NCBI GenBank assembly: GCA_028583405.1
Contig: JAPTMU010000164.1
Span: 4,413 to 68,412, forward strand
From: Pogonophryne albipinna
Lineage: Eukaryota > Chordata > Actinopteri > Perciformes > Artedidraconidae
Direction of reading: 5' to 3'
Length of the DNA: 64,000 nucleotides
Positions 11,527 to 22,545 of the stretch are shown one piece after another (the stretch's first letter is position 1; each line of letters begins with the position of its first letter). Made by a program: the position numbers and the translations under genes. Below the pieces are notes generated by a model that saw only the letters and a program-made list of their open reading frames with translations, ran no database searches and was not told the origin of the DNA.

Positions 11527-11607
11527 GCCTGGTGTGTGGCAGGGAACTGTTTCAGTCTGCAGAGAGAACACGACATCGCCATCAAGTTCTTCCAGAGAGC
11601 CATCCAG
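11527..11607 (+). CDS. cdc27: cdc27 exon (27 codons)
   Basis: The exon follows acceptor tgtctgcag and encodes AWCVAGNCFSLQREHDIAIK then FFQRAIQ, a canonical TPR of CDC27. It ends at CAG|gtgaga, in phase at both ends (81 bp). The next intron is short (144 bp) and is itself made of repeated 'tctctgacctgtctgtcctcc'-type pyrimidine tract, so even this small intron shows tandem growth, here of the region upstream of the acceptor. Confidence 0.96.
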
Positions 11608-11751
11608 GTGAGACTGTTACCACCTGTCTCACCTCTCTCTGACCTGTCTGTGTCACCTCTCTCTGACCTGTCTGTCCTCCTCTCTCCAACTTGTTTGTCC
11701 TCCTGTCTCTGACCTGTCTGTCCTCCTGTCTCTGACCTGTCTGTCCCTCAG

Positions 11752-11879
11752 GTGGACCCGGGCTTTGCGTATGCCTACACTCTGCTGGGTCATGAGTTTG
11801 TCCTGACGGAGGAGTTGGACCGGGCTCTCGCTTGTTTCCGGAACGCCATCAGAGTCAACAACCGCCACTACAACGCCTG
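11752..11879 (+). CDS. cdc27: cdc27 exon (TPR)
   Basis: The exon starts after acceptor gtccctcag and encodes VDPGFAYAYTLLGHEFVLTE then ELDRALACFRNAIRVNNRHYNA. It ends two bases into the following Trp codon (TG|gtacgc) and is completed by G at 12252. This is a TPR pair of CDC27. The 128-bp length and split codon match the next exon exactly. Confidence 0.95.
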
Positions 11880-11914
11880 GTACGCGGCCTGCTGTATATA
11901 CATTTAAATATTTG

Positions 11915-12175
11915 TGGGGCTGCAACTAACAACTATTTTGATAATCGATTAATCTGTTGATTATTTCTATGATTAATTGATTCATCGGATAAAAAACGCG
12001 GCAAAAAAATGTTTTCCATTACTTTATTCAGAAAACCGCAATTTTTCGAATGTTTTTTCTCTTTTCGAGTGGCGTAGCCAGCTCCGCAAACGGAGAGTAA
12101 CAAACTAGACCAAACAAATCGATACCTGAATTCGTTGCCAACCTTTTTAGCAATCGATTCGTTGTTGCAGCCCTA
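11915..12175. mobile_element. 261-bp hAT MITE in cdc27 intron
   Basis: The terminal inverted repeats are tggggctgcaactaac and gttgttgcagcccta. They are flanked by a perfect 8-bp target-site duplication, aatatttg, at 11907-11914 and 12176-12183. The interior is AT-rich with ATCGATTAAT motifs common in this MITE type. It has no coding capacity. Confidence 0.9.
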
Positions 12176-12251
12176 AATATTTGTCCCATGTTTTTTATAC
12201 AGGTTTCAAAGTGGATGTCTCTAATGGAATAAATACTCTTTGTGTGCTCAG

Positions 12252-12369
12252 GTACGGTCTGGGGATGATTTACTACAAACAGGAGAAGTTCAACTTGGCA
12301 GAAATTCACTTTAAGAAAGCTTTGAGCGTCAATCCTCAGAGCTCGGTGCTGCTCTGTCACATCGGAGTG
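12252..12369 (+). CDS. cdc27: cdc27 exon (TPR)
   Basis: The first base completes the split Trp codon. The exon then encodes YGLGMIYYKQEKFNLAEIHF and KKALSVNPQSSVLLCHIGV, a highly conserved CDC27 TPR. The acceptor is tgtgtgctcag and the donor GTG|gtaggt. The 118-bp length restores phase 0. The following intron starts with a 31-bp minisatellite and ends with a very long GT run. Confidence 0.96.
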
Positions 12370-12371
12370 GT

Positions 12372-12662
12372 AGGTTAGCATGTAGCATCCACAACAGCTG
12401 CTCTGTTAGCATGTAGCATCCACAACAGCTGCTATGTTAGCATGTAGCATCCACAACAGCTGCTCTGTTAGCATGTAGCATCCACAACAGCTGCTCTGTT
12501 AGCATGTAGCATCCACAACAGCTGCTCTGTTAGCATGTAGCATCCACAACAGCTGCTCTGTTAGCATGTAGCATCCACAACAGCTGCTCTGTTAGCATGC
12601 AGCATCCACAACAGCTGCTCTGTTAGCATGTAGCATCCACAACAGCTGCTCTGTTAGCATGT
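12372..12662. repeat. 31-bp minisatellite in cdc27 intron
   Basis: About nine head-to-tail copies of a 31-bp unit (gttagcatgtagcatccaca plus acagctgctct) start two bases after the donor GT. The first unit overlaps 'gtaggttagcatgtagc', so the array starts at the exon edge, though the unit does not keep a convincing donor consensus. Confidence 0.9.
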
Positions 12663-12711
12663 CAAGTAAATATGATTAGGTTTAGACTGACAAAACACAA
12701 AAAAATGTAAC

Positions 12712-13010
<299 letters not shown>

Positions 13011-13139
13011 GTGCAGCATGCGTTGAAGAAGTCTGATACAGCTTTAGAGACTCTGAACAGAGCGATTGGGATCGACCCTAAAAACCCACTCTGCAAGTTC
13101 CACCGAGCCTCCATCCTGTTCGCCAACGACAAGTACAAG
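13011..13139 (+). CDS. cdc27: cdc27 exon after the GT run
   Basis: The exon encodes VQHALKKSDTALETLNRAIG then IDPKNPLCKF and HRASILFANDKYK (43 codons, phase 0 at both ends), a CDC27 TPR pair. The donor is AAG|gtgatc, weaker than its neighbours. Its acceptor is the unusual GT-run acceptor described above. Strong conservation and exact phase make the exon call secure despite the odd 3' splice site. Confidence 0.95.
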
Positions 13140-13159
13140 GTGATCCAAATACTGCCAAT

Positions 13160-13480
13160 AATACTGCATGTACTGATACTCACACATTACTGCATATACT
13201 AAGTACTGATAATCACACATTACTGCATATACTCAGTACTGATACTCACACATTACTGCATATACTCAGTACTGATACTCACACATTACTGCATATACTC
13301 AGTACTGATACTCACACATTACTGCATATACTCAGTACTGATACTCACACATTACTGCATATACTCAGTACTGATACTCACACATTACTGCATATACTCA
13401 GTACTGATACTCACACATTACTGCATATACTCAGTACTGATACTCACACATTACTGCATTTACTCAGTACTGATACTATG
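13160..13480. repeat. 33-bp minisatellite in cdc27 intron
   Basis: About nine copies of a ~33-bp unit (ctcacacattactgcatata plus ctcagtactgata) fill the intron between exons ending at 13139 and starting at 13516. The array does not contain the splice junctions. It is followed by a ctgcctgtctgt pyrimidine tract and the acceptor tctgcag. Confidence 0.9.
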
Positions 13481-13515
13481 TCTCTCTGCCTGTCTCTCTG
13501 CCTGTCTGTCTGCAG

Positions 13516-13590
13516 GCGGCTCTTCAGGAGTTGGAGGAGTTGAAGCAGATCGTTCCCAAAGAGTCTCTGGTTTACTTCCTTATAGGAAAG
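13516..13590 (+). CDS. cdc27: cdc27 exon (25 codons)
   Basis: The exon encodes AALQELEELKQIVPKESLVY then FLIGK, matching vertebrate CDC27. It is in phase at both ends, with donor AAG|gtaaca. The next intron is only 99 bp, has no in-frame stop, and is a multiple of three. Confidence 0.96.
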
Positions 13591-13689
13591 GTAACAACAC
13601 CTGTCTGTCTGACTGCCTGTCTGTCTCTCAGGTGTATAAGAAGCTGGGGCAGACTCACCTGTCTGTCTGACTGCCTGTCTGTCTCTCAG
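13591..13689 (+). repeat. 99-bp intron with a duplicated acceptor (58-bp tandem)
   Basis: A 58-bp segment spanning intron end and exon start occurs twice. The first copy has its AG at 13630-13631 followed by 28 bases of exon-like sequence (gtgtataagaagctgggg...). The second copy has the real acceptor at 13688-13689. Use of the first AG would give a 41-nt intron and then an in-frame TGA. Retention of the whole 99 nt keeps the reading frame open and adds 33 residues. Confidence 0.9.
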
Positions 13690-13819
13690 GTGTATAAGAA
13701 GCTGGGACAGACTCACCTGGCTCTGATGAACTTCAGCTGGGCGATGGATTTGGATCCCAAAGGAGCCAACAACCAGATCAAAGAAGCCATCGATAAGAGA
13801 TACCTGCCGGAGGACGAAG
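13690..13819 (+). CDS. cdc27: cdc27 exon (last TPR)
   Basis: The exon encodes VYKKLGQTHLALMNFSWAMD then LDPKGANNQIKEAIDKRYLP and EDE, the end of the CDC27 TPR superhelix. It ends after one base of a codon at GAAG|gtgaga. Vertebrate CDC27 normally has about a dozen further residues (a Glu/Gln-rich segment) before the final Ser/Asp-rich tail. I find no sequence for that segment in the long repeat-filled intron that follows. Confidence 0.95.
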
Positions 13820-14436
13820 GTGAGACAGGTACTGAGACAGGGAGGGGGTGAGACAGGTACTGAGACAGGGAGGGGGTGAGACAGGTACTGAGACAGGGAG
13901 GGGGTGAGACAGGTACTGAGACAGGGAGGGGGTGACACAGGTACTGAGACAGGGAGGGGGTGAAACAGGTACTGAGACAGGGAGGGGGTGAGACAGGTAC
14001 TGAGACAGGGAGGGGGTGAGACAGGTACTGAGACAGGGAGGGGGTGAGACAGGTACTGAGACAGGTACTGAGACAGGGAGGGGGTGAGACAGGTACTGAG
14101 ACAGGGAGGGGTGAGACAGGTACTGAGACAGGGAGGGGTGAGACAGGTACTGAGACAGGGAGGGGGGAGACAGGTACTGAGACAGGGAGGGGGTGAGACA
14201 GGTACTGAGACAGGGAGGGGGTGAGACAGGTACTGAGACAGGGAGGTGGGGAGACAGGTACTGAGACAGGGAGGGGGGGAGACAGGTACTGAGATAGGGA
14301 GGGGGTGAGACAGGGAGGGGGTGAGACAGGTACTGAGACAGGGAGGGGGGGGGACCGGTACTGATACATGGAGGGGGTGAGACAGGTACTGTAGCCGGAG
14401 GACGAAGGTGAGACAGGTACTGAGACAGGGAGGGTT
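13820..14436 (+). repeat. 28-bp array of 5' splice-site copies
   Basis: About 22 copies of a 28-bp unit (gtgagacaggtactgagaca plus gggagggg) start exactly at the donor GT of the preceding exon. Nearly every unit retains G|GTGAGA. Near the end, 14395-14407 repeats the exon's last 13 bases (ccggaggacgaag), followed by gtgagacagg and, only 35 bases on, an acceptor-like tttctcag at 14435. The sense strand is G-rich. Confidence 0.92.
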
Positions 14437-17400
14437 TCTCAGCTGCAGACAGTCAGGATGTGAGACAGGCACTAACCCGTCTCTCTCTCTCAGCTGCAGA
14501 CAGTCAGGATGTGAGACAGACACTAACCCGTCTCTCTCTCTCAGCTGCAGACAGTCAGGATGTGAGACGGGCACTAACCCGTCTCTCTCTCTCAGCTGCA
14601 GACAGTCAGGATGTGAGACAGACACTAACCCGTCTCTCTCTCAGCTGCAGACAGTCAGGATGTGAGACCGGCACTAACCCGTCTCTCTCTCTCAGCTGCA
14701 GACAGTCAGGATGTGAGACAGGCACTAACCCGTCTCTCTCTCTCAGCTGCAGACAGTCAGGATGTGAGACAGACACTAACCCGTCTCTCTCTCTCAGCTG
14801 CAGACAGTCAGGATGTGAGACAGGCACTAACCCGTCTCTCTCTCTCAGCTGCAGACAGTCAGGATGTGAGACAGGCACTAACCCGTCTCTTTCTCAGCTG
14901 CAGACAGTCAGGATGTGAGACAGGCACTAACCCGTCTCTTTCTCAGCTGCAGACAGTCAGGATGTGAGACAGGCACTAACCCGTCTCTCTCTCTCAGCTG
15001 CAGACAGTCAGGATGTGAGACAGGCACTAACCCGTCTCTCTCTCTCAGCTGCAGACAGTCAGGATGTGAGACAGGCACTAACCCGTCTCTCTCTCTCAGC
15101 TGCAGACAGTCAGGATGTGAGACAGGCACTAACCCGTCTCTCTCTCTCAGCTGCAGACAGTCAGGATGTGAGACAGGCACTAACCCGTCTCTCTCTCTCA
15201 GCTGCAGACAGTCAGGATGTGAGACAGGCACTAACCCGTCTCTCTCTCTCAGCTGCAGACAGTCAGGATGTGAGACAGACACTAACCCGTCTCTCTCTCT
15301 CAGCTGCAGACAGTCAGGATGTGAGACAGGCACTAACCCGTCTCTCTCTCAGCTGCAGACAGTCAGGATGTGAGACAGACACTAACCCGTCTCTCTCTCT
15401 CAGCTGCAGACAGTCAGGATGTGAGACAGACACTAACCCGTCTCTCTCTCTCAGCTGCAGACAGTCAGGATGTGAGACCGGCACTAACCCGTCTCTCTCT
15501 CTCAGCTGCAGACAGTCAGGATGTGAGACCGGCACTAACCCGTCTCTCTCTCTCAGCTGCAGACAGTCAGGATGTGAGACCGGCACTAACCCGTCTCTCT
15601 CTCTCAGCTGCAGACAGTCAGGATGTGAGACAGGCACTAACCCGTCTCTCTCTCTCAGCTGCAGACAGTCAGGATGTGAGACAGGCACTAACCCGTCTCT
15701 CTCTCTCAGCTGCAGACAGTCAGGATGTGAGACAGACACTAACCCGTCTCTCTCTCTCAGCTGCAGACAGTCAGGATGTGAGACGGGCACTAACCCGTCT
15801 CTCTCTCTCAGCTGCAGACAGTCAGGATGTGAGACAGACACTAACCCGTCTCTCTCTCAGCTGCAGACAGTCAGGATGTGAGACCGGCACTAACCCGTCT
15901 CTCTCTCTCAGCTGCAGACAGTCAGGATGTGAGACAGGCACTAACCCGTCTCTCTCTCTCAGCTGCAGACAGTCAGGATGTGAGACAGGCACTAACCCGT
16001 CTCTCTCTCTCAGCTGCAGACAGTCAGGATGTGAGACAGGCACTAACCCGTCTCTTTCTCAGCTGCAGACAGTCAGGATGTGAGACAGGCACTAACCCGT
16101 CTCTTTCTCAGCTGCAGACAGTCAGGATGTGAGACAGGCACTAACCCGTCTCTCTCTCTCAGCTGCAGACAGTCAGGATGTGAGACAGGCACTAACCCGT
16201 CTCTCTCTCTCAGCTGCAGACAGTCAGGATGTGAGACAGGCACTAACCCGTCTCTCTCTCTCAGCTGCAGACAGTCAGGATGTGAGACAGGCACTAACCC
16301 GTCTCTCTCTCTCAGCTGCAGACAGTCAGGATGTGAGACAGGCACTAACCCGTCTCTCTCTCTCAGCTGCAGACAGTCAGGATGTGAGACAGGCACTAAC
16401 CCGTCTCTCTCTCTCAGCTGCAGACAGTCAGGATGTGAGACAGACACTAACCCGTCTCTCTCTCTCAGCTGCAGACAGTCAGGATGTGAGACAGGCACTA
16501 ACCCGTCTCTCTCTCAGCTGCAGACAGTCAGGATGTGAGACAGGACACTAACCCGTCTCTCTCTCTCAGCTGCAGACAGTCAGGATGTGAGACAGACACT
16601 AACCCGTCTCTCTCTCTCAGCTGCAGACAGTCAGGATGTGAGACAGGCACTAACCCGTCTCTCTCTCTCAGCTGCAGACAGTCAGGATGTGAGACAGGCA
16701 CTAACCCGTCTCTCTCTCTCAGCTGCAGACAGTCAGGATGTGAGACAGGCACTAACCCGTCTCTCTCTCTCAGCTGCAGACAGTCAGGATGTGAGACAGG
16801 CACTAACCCGTCTCTTCTCTCAGCTGCAGACAGTCAGGATGTGAGACAGGCACTAACCCGTCTCTCTCTCTCAGCTGCAGACAGTCAGGATGTGAGACAG
16901 GACACTAACCCGTCTCTCTCTCTCAGCTGCAGACAGTCAGGATGTGAGACAGACACTAACCCGTCTCTCTCTCTCAGCTGCAGACAGTCAGGATGTGAGA
17001 CAGGCACTAACCCGTCTCTCTCTCTCAGCTGCAGACAGTCAGGATGTGAGACAGGACACTAACCCGTCTCTCTCTCTCAGCTGCAGACAGTCAGGATGTG
17101 AGACAGACACTAACCCGTCTCTCTCTCTCAGCTGCAGACAGTCAGGATGTGAGACAGACACTAACCCGTCTCTCTCTCTCAGCTGCAGACAGTCAGGATG
17201 TGAGACAGGCACTAACCCGTCTCTCTCTCTCAGCTGCAGACAGTCAGGATGTGAGACAGGACACTAACCCGTCTCTCTCTCTCAGCTGCAGACAGTCAGG
17301 ATGTGAGACAGGCACTAACCCGTCTCTCTCTCTCAGCTGCAGACAGTCAGGATGTGGAGACAGGCACTAACCCGTCTCTCTCTCTCAGCTGCAGACAGTC

Positions 17401-20400
17401 AGGATGTGAGACAGGCACTAACCCGTCTCTCTCTCTCAGCTGCAGACAGTCAGGATGTGAGACAGGCACTAACCCGTCTCTCTCTCTCAGCTGCAGACAG
17501 TCAGGATGTGAGACAGACACTAACCCGTCTCTCTCTCTCAGCTGCAGACAGTCAGGATGTGAGACAGGCACTAACCCGTCTCTCTCTCTCAGCTGCAGAC
17601 AGTCAGGATGTGAGACAGGCACTAACCCGTCTCTCTCTCTCAGCTGCAGACAGTCAGGATGTGAGACAGACACTAACCCGTCTCTCTCTCTCAGCTGCAG
17701 ACAGTCAGGATGTGAGACAGGACACTAACCCGTCTCTCTCTCTCAGCTGCAGACAGTCAGGATGTGAGACAGACACTAACCCGTCTCTCTCTCTCAGCTG
17801 CAGACAGTCAGGATGTGAGACAGGCACTAACCCGTCTCTCTCTCTCAGCTGCAGACAGTCAGGATGTGAGACAGGCACTAACCCGTCTCTCTCTCTCAGC
17901 TGCAGACAGTCAGGATGTGAGACAGGACACTAACCCGTCTCTCTCTCTCAGCTGCAGACAGTCAGGATGTGAGACAGGCACTAACCCGTCTCTCTCTCTC
18001 AGCTGCAGACAGTCAGGATGTGAGACAGGCACTAACCCGTCTCTCTCTCTCAGCTGCAGACAGTCAGGATGTGAGACAGGCACTAACCCGTCTCTCTCTC
18101 AGCTGCAGACAGTCAGGATGTGAGACAGGCACTAACCCGTCTCTCTCTCTCAGCTGCAGACAGTCAGGATGTGAGACAGGCACTAACCCGTCTCTCTCTC
18201 TCAGCTGCAGACAGTCAGGATGTGAGACAGGCACTAACCCGGTCTCTCTCTCTCAGCTGCAGACAGTCAGGATGTGAGACAGACACTAACCCGTCTCTCT
18301 CTCTCAGCTGCAGACAGTCAGGATGTGAGACAGGCACTAACCCGTCTCTCTCTCTCAGCTGCAGGACAGTCCGGATGTGAGACAGGCACTAACCCGTCTC
18401 TCTCTCTCAGCTGCAGACAGTCAGGATGTGAGACAGACACTAACCCGTCTCTCTCTCTCAGCTGCAGACAGTCAGGATGTGAGACAGACACTAACCCGTC
18501 TCTCTCTCTCAGCTGCAGACAGTCAGGAATGTGAGACAGGCACTAACCCGTCTCTCTCTCTCAGCTGCAGACAGTCAGGATGTGAGACAGGCACTAACCC
18601 GTCTCTCTCTCTCAGCTGCAGACCAGTCAGGATGTGAGACAGGCACTAACCCGTCTCTCTCTCTCAGCTGCAGACAGTCAGGATGTGAGACAGGCACTAA
18701 CCCGTCTCTCTCTCTCAGCTGCAGACAGTCAGGATGTGAGACAGGCACTAACCCGTCTCTCTCTCTCAGCTGCAGACAGTCAGGATGTGAGACAGGACAC
18801 TAACCCGTCTCTCTCTCAGCTGCAGACAGTCAGGATGTGAGACAGGCACTAACCCGTCTCTCTCTCTCAGCTGCAGACAGTCAGGATGTGAGACAGGCAC
18901 TAACCCGTCTCTCTCTCTCAGCTGCAGACAGTCAGGATGTGAGACAGACACTAACCCGTCTCTCTCTCTCAGCTGCAGACAGTCAGGATGTGAGACAGGC
19001 ACTAACCCGTCTCTCTCTCTCAGCTGCAGACAGTCAGGATGTGAGACAGGACACTAACCCGTCTCTCTCTCTCAGCTGCAGACAGTCAGGATGTGAGACA
19101 GGCACTAACCCGTCTCTCTCTCTCAGCTGCAGACAGTCAGGATGTGAGACAGGCACTAACCCGTCTCTCTCTCTCAGCTGCAGACAGTCAGGATGTGAGA
19201 CAGGCACTAACCCGTCTCTCTCTCTCAGCTGCAGACAGTCAGGATGTGAGACAGGCACTAACCCGTCTCTCTCTCTCAGCTGCAGACAGTCAGGATGTGA
19301 GACAGGCACTAACCCGTCTCTCTCTCTCAGCTGCAGACAGTCAGGATGTGAGACAGGCACTAACCCGTCTCTCTCTCTCAGCTGCAGACAGTCAGGAAGT
19401 GAGACGGGCACTAACCCGTCTCTCTCTCTCAGCTGCAGACAGTCAGGATGTGAGACGGGCACTAACCCGTCTCTCTCTCTCAGCTGCAGACAGTCAGGAT
19501 GTGAGACAGGCACTAACCCGTCTCTCTCTCTCAGCTGCAGACAGTCAGGATGTGAGACAGGCACTAACCCGTCTCTCTCTCTCAGCTGCAGACAGTCAGG
19601 AAGTGAGACAGGGCACTAACCCGTCTCTCTCTCTCAGCTGCAGACAGTCAGGATGTGAGACAGGCACTAACCCGTCTCTCTCTCTCAGCTGCAGACAGTC
19701 AGGATGTGAGACAGGCACTAACCCGTCTCTCTCTCTCAGCTGCAGACAGTCAGGATGTGAGACAGACACTAACCCGTCTCTCTCTCTCAGCTGCAGACAG
19801 TCAGGATGTGAGACAGGCACTAACCCGTCTCTCTCTCTCAGCTGCAGACAGTCAGGATGTGAGACAGGCACTAACCCGTCTCTCTCTCTCAGCTGCAGAC
19901 AGTCAGGATGTGAGACAGACACTAACCCGTCTCTCTCTCTCAGCTGCAGACAGTCAGGATGTGAGACAGACACTAACCCGTCTCTCTCTCTCAGCTGCAG
20001 ACAGTCAGGATGTGAGACAGGCACTAACCCGTCTCTCTCTCTCAGCTGCAAACAGTCAGGAAGTGAGACAGGCACTAACCCGTCTCTCTCTCAGCTGCAG
20101 ACAGTCAGGAAGTGAGACGGGCACTAACCCGTCTCTCTCTCTCAGCTGCAGACAGTCAGGAATGTGAGACAGGCACTAACCCGTCTCTCTCTCTCAGCTG
20201 CAGACAGTCAGGATGTGAGACAGGACACTAACCCGTCTCTCTCTCTCAGCTGCAAACAGTCAGGAAGTGAGACAGGCACTAACCCGTCTCTCTCTCAGCT
20301 GCAGACAGTCAGGATGTGAGACAGGCACTAACCGTCTCTCTCTCTCAGCTGCAGACAGTCAGGATGTGAGACAGGCACTACCCGTCTCTCTCTCTCAGCT

Positions 20401-22254
20401 GCAGACAGTCAGGATGTGAGACAGACACCTAACCCGTCTCTCTCTCTCAGCTGCAGACAGTCAGGAGGTGAGACTGGCACTAACCCGTCTCTCTCTCTCA
20501 GCTGCAGACAGTCAGGATGTGAGACAGGCACTAACCCGTCTCTCTCTCTCAGCTGCAGACAGTCAGGATGTGAGACAGACACTAACCCGTCTCTCTCTCT
20601 CAGCTGCAGACAGTCAGGATGTGAGACAGGACACTACCCGTCTCTCTCTCTCAGCTGCAGACAGTCAGGATGTGAGACAGACACTAACCCGTCTCTCTCT
20701 CTCAGCTGCAGACAGTCAGGATGTGAGACAGACACTAACCCGTCTCTCTCTCTCAGCTGCAGACAGTCAGGATGTGAGACAGGACCACTAACCCGTCTCT
20801 CTCTCTCAGCTGCAGACAGTCAGGATGTGAGTACAGACACTAACCCGTCTCTCTCTCTCAGCTGCAGACAGTCAGGATGTGAGACAGGACACTAACCCTC
20901 TCTCTCTCTCAGCTGCAGACAGTCAGGATGTGAGACAGACACTAACCCGTCTCTCTCTCTCAGCTGCAGACAGTCAGGATGTGAGACAGGCACTAACCCG
21001 TCTCTCTCTCTCAGCTGCAGACAGTCAGGATGTGAGACAGGCACTAACCCGTCTCTCTCTCTCAGCTGCAGACAGTCAGGATGTGAGACAGGCACTAACC
21101 CGTCTCTCTCTCTCAGCTGCAGACAGTCAGGATGTGAGACAGACACTAACCCCGTCTCTCTCTCTCAGCTGCAGGACAGTCAGGATAGTGAGACAGACAC
21201 TAACCCGTCTCTCTCTCTCAGCTGCAGACAGTCAGGATGTGAGACAGGCACTAACCCGTCTCTCTCTCTCAGCTGCAGACAGTCAGGATGTGAGACAGGC
21301 ACTAACCCGTCTCTCTCTCTCAGCTGCAGACAGTCAGGAAGGTGAGACGGGCACTAACCCGTCTCTCTCTCTCAGCTGCAGACAGTCAGGATGTGAGACA
21401 GGCACTAAACCCGTCTCTCTCTCTCAGCTGCAGACAGTCAGGATGTGAGACAGGCACTAAACCCGTCTCTCTCTCTCAGCTGGCAGACAGTCAGGATGTG
21501 AGACGGGCACTAACCCGTCTCTCTCTCTCAGCTGCAGACAGTCCAGGATGTGAGACAGACCCCTATACAATCACACCCGTCTCTCTCTCTCAGCTGCAGA
21601 CAGTCAGGATGTGAGACAGGCACTAACCCGTCTCTCTCTCAGCTGCAGACAGTCAGGAAGTGAGACGGGCACTAACCCGTCTCTCTCTCTCAGCTGCAGA
21701 CAGTCAGGATGTGAGACAGACACTAACCCGTCTCTCTCTCTCAGCTGCAGACAGTCAGGATGTGAGACAGGCACTAACCCGTCTCTCTCTCTCAGCTGCA
21801 GACAGTCAGGATGTGAGACAGACACTAACCCGTCTCTCTCTCTCAGCTGCAGACAGTCAGGATGTGAGACAGACACTAACCCGTCTCTCTCTCTCAGCTG
21901 CAGACAGTCAGGATGTGAGACAGGCACTAACCCGTCTCTCTCTCTCAGCTGCAGACAGTCAGGATATGAGACAGGCACTAACCCGTCTCTCTCTCTCAGC
22001 TGCAGACAGTCAGGATGTGAGACAGACACTAACCCGTCTCTCTCTCTCAGCTGCAGACAGTCAGGATGTGAGACAGACACTAACCCGTCTCTCTCTCTCA
22101 GCTGCAGACAGTCAGGATGTGAGACAGACACTAACCCGTCTCTCTCTCTCAGCTGCAGACAGTCAGGATGTGAGACAGGCACTAACCCGTCTCTCTCTCT
22201 CAGCTGCAGACAGTCAGGATATGAGACAGACACTAACCCGTCTCTCTCTCTCAG
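14437..22254 (+). repeat. 51-bp array of ~150 copies of the last acceptor
   Basis: This is a 7.8-kb head-to-tail array. Each unit starts with ctgcagacagtcagga, the first bases of the terminal cdc27 exon. It continues gtgagacaggcactaaccc and ends in a CT tract and CAG. A unit therefore carries a donor-like AT|GTGAGA, a branch-site-like CACTAAC, a pyrimidine tract and an AG: a 17-nt mini-exon plus a 34-nt mini-intron. The last unit runs into the real exon at 22255. Because 51 is divisible by three, undisturbed units are open in the same frame as the last exon; single-base indels (for example near 16544, 18366 and 20330) reset this. Long plus- and minus-strand open frames here are by-products. 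Confidence 0.97.
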
Positions 22255-22337
22255 CTGCAGACAGTCAGGACAGCAGCATCATGACGGACGCTGATGACAC
22301 GCAGCTTCACACGGCAGAGAGCGACGACGTCCTCTAG
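22255..22337 (+). CDS. cdc27: cdc27 terminal exon and stop
   Basis: After the acceptor tctctcag the exon completes the split codon and encodes AADSQDSSIMTDADDTQLHT then AESDDVL and TAG (22335-22337). The TDADDTQLH-x-AESD block is the conserved acidic C-terminus of CDC27. The real exon is told from the ~150 upstream copies by its divergence after base 15 (…caggacagcagc instead of …caggatgtgaga). Using an upstream copy in the same frame would insert multiples of 17 residues before this tail. Confidence 0.95.
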
Positions 22338-22545
22338 CCCCGCCCCCTGCCTGAGCCCCGCCCCCTGTCCTGATTGGCCAGAGGAGTAATGTTGCTAGGC
22401 AACATTCTGACGGACTGATCTTCTCCTTCCTGTCTTCTGATTGGCTGAAACTGACTGCTGAAGCCCCGCCCCTCCTCATCACAGCTGTTTTTTATGTTCT
22501 TTTTATCGTCATTATGATATCAATAAAAACATGTAAACCCTGCCC
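22338..22545 (+). terminator. cdc27 3' UTR and poly(A) signal
   Basis: A short 3' UTR follows the stop, with 'gccccgccccctg' duplicated at 22338-22370. The canonical signal AATAAA is at 22522-22527, followed by a gtgtctgtctg downstream element, so cleavage is expected near 22540. Confidence 0.8.

Noticed and set aside
13632..13659. First GTGTATAAG copy as the real exon start
   Set aside because: It would leave a 41-nt intron and hit an in-frame TGA. The second copy at 13690 continues into the conserved CDC27 sequence.
14408..22337. Dozens of overlapping open frames on both strands with 17-residue periodicity
   Set aside because: The 51-bp unit has no stop in several frames, so open frames are inevitable. 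Only the frame continuous with the last exon could ever be translated.
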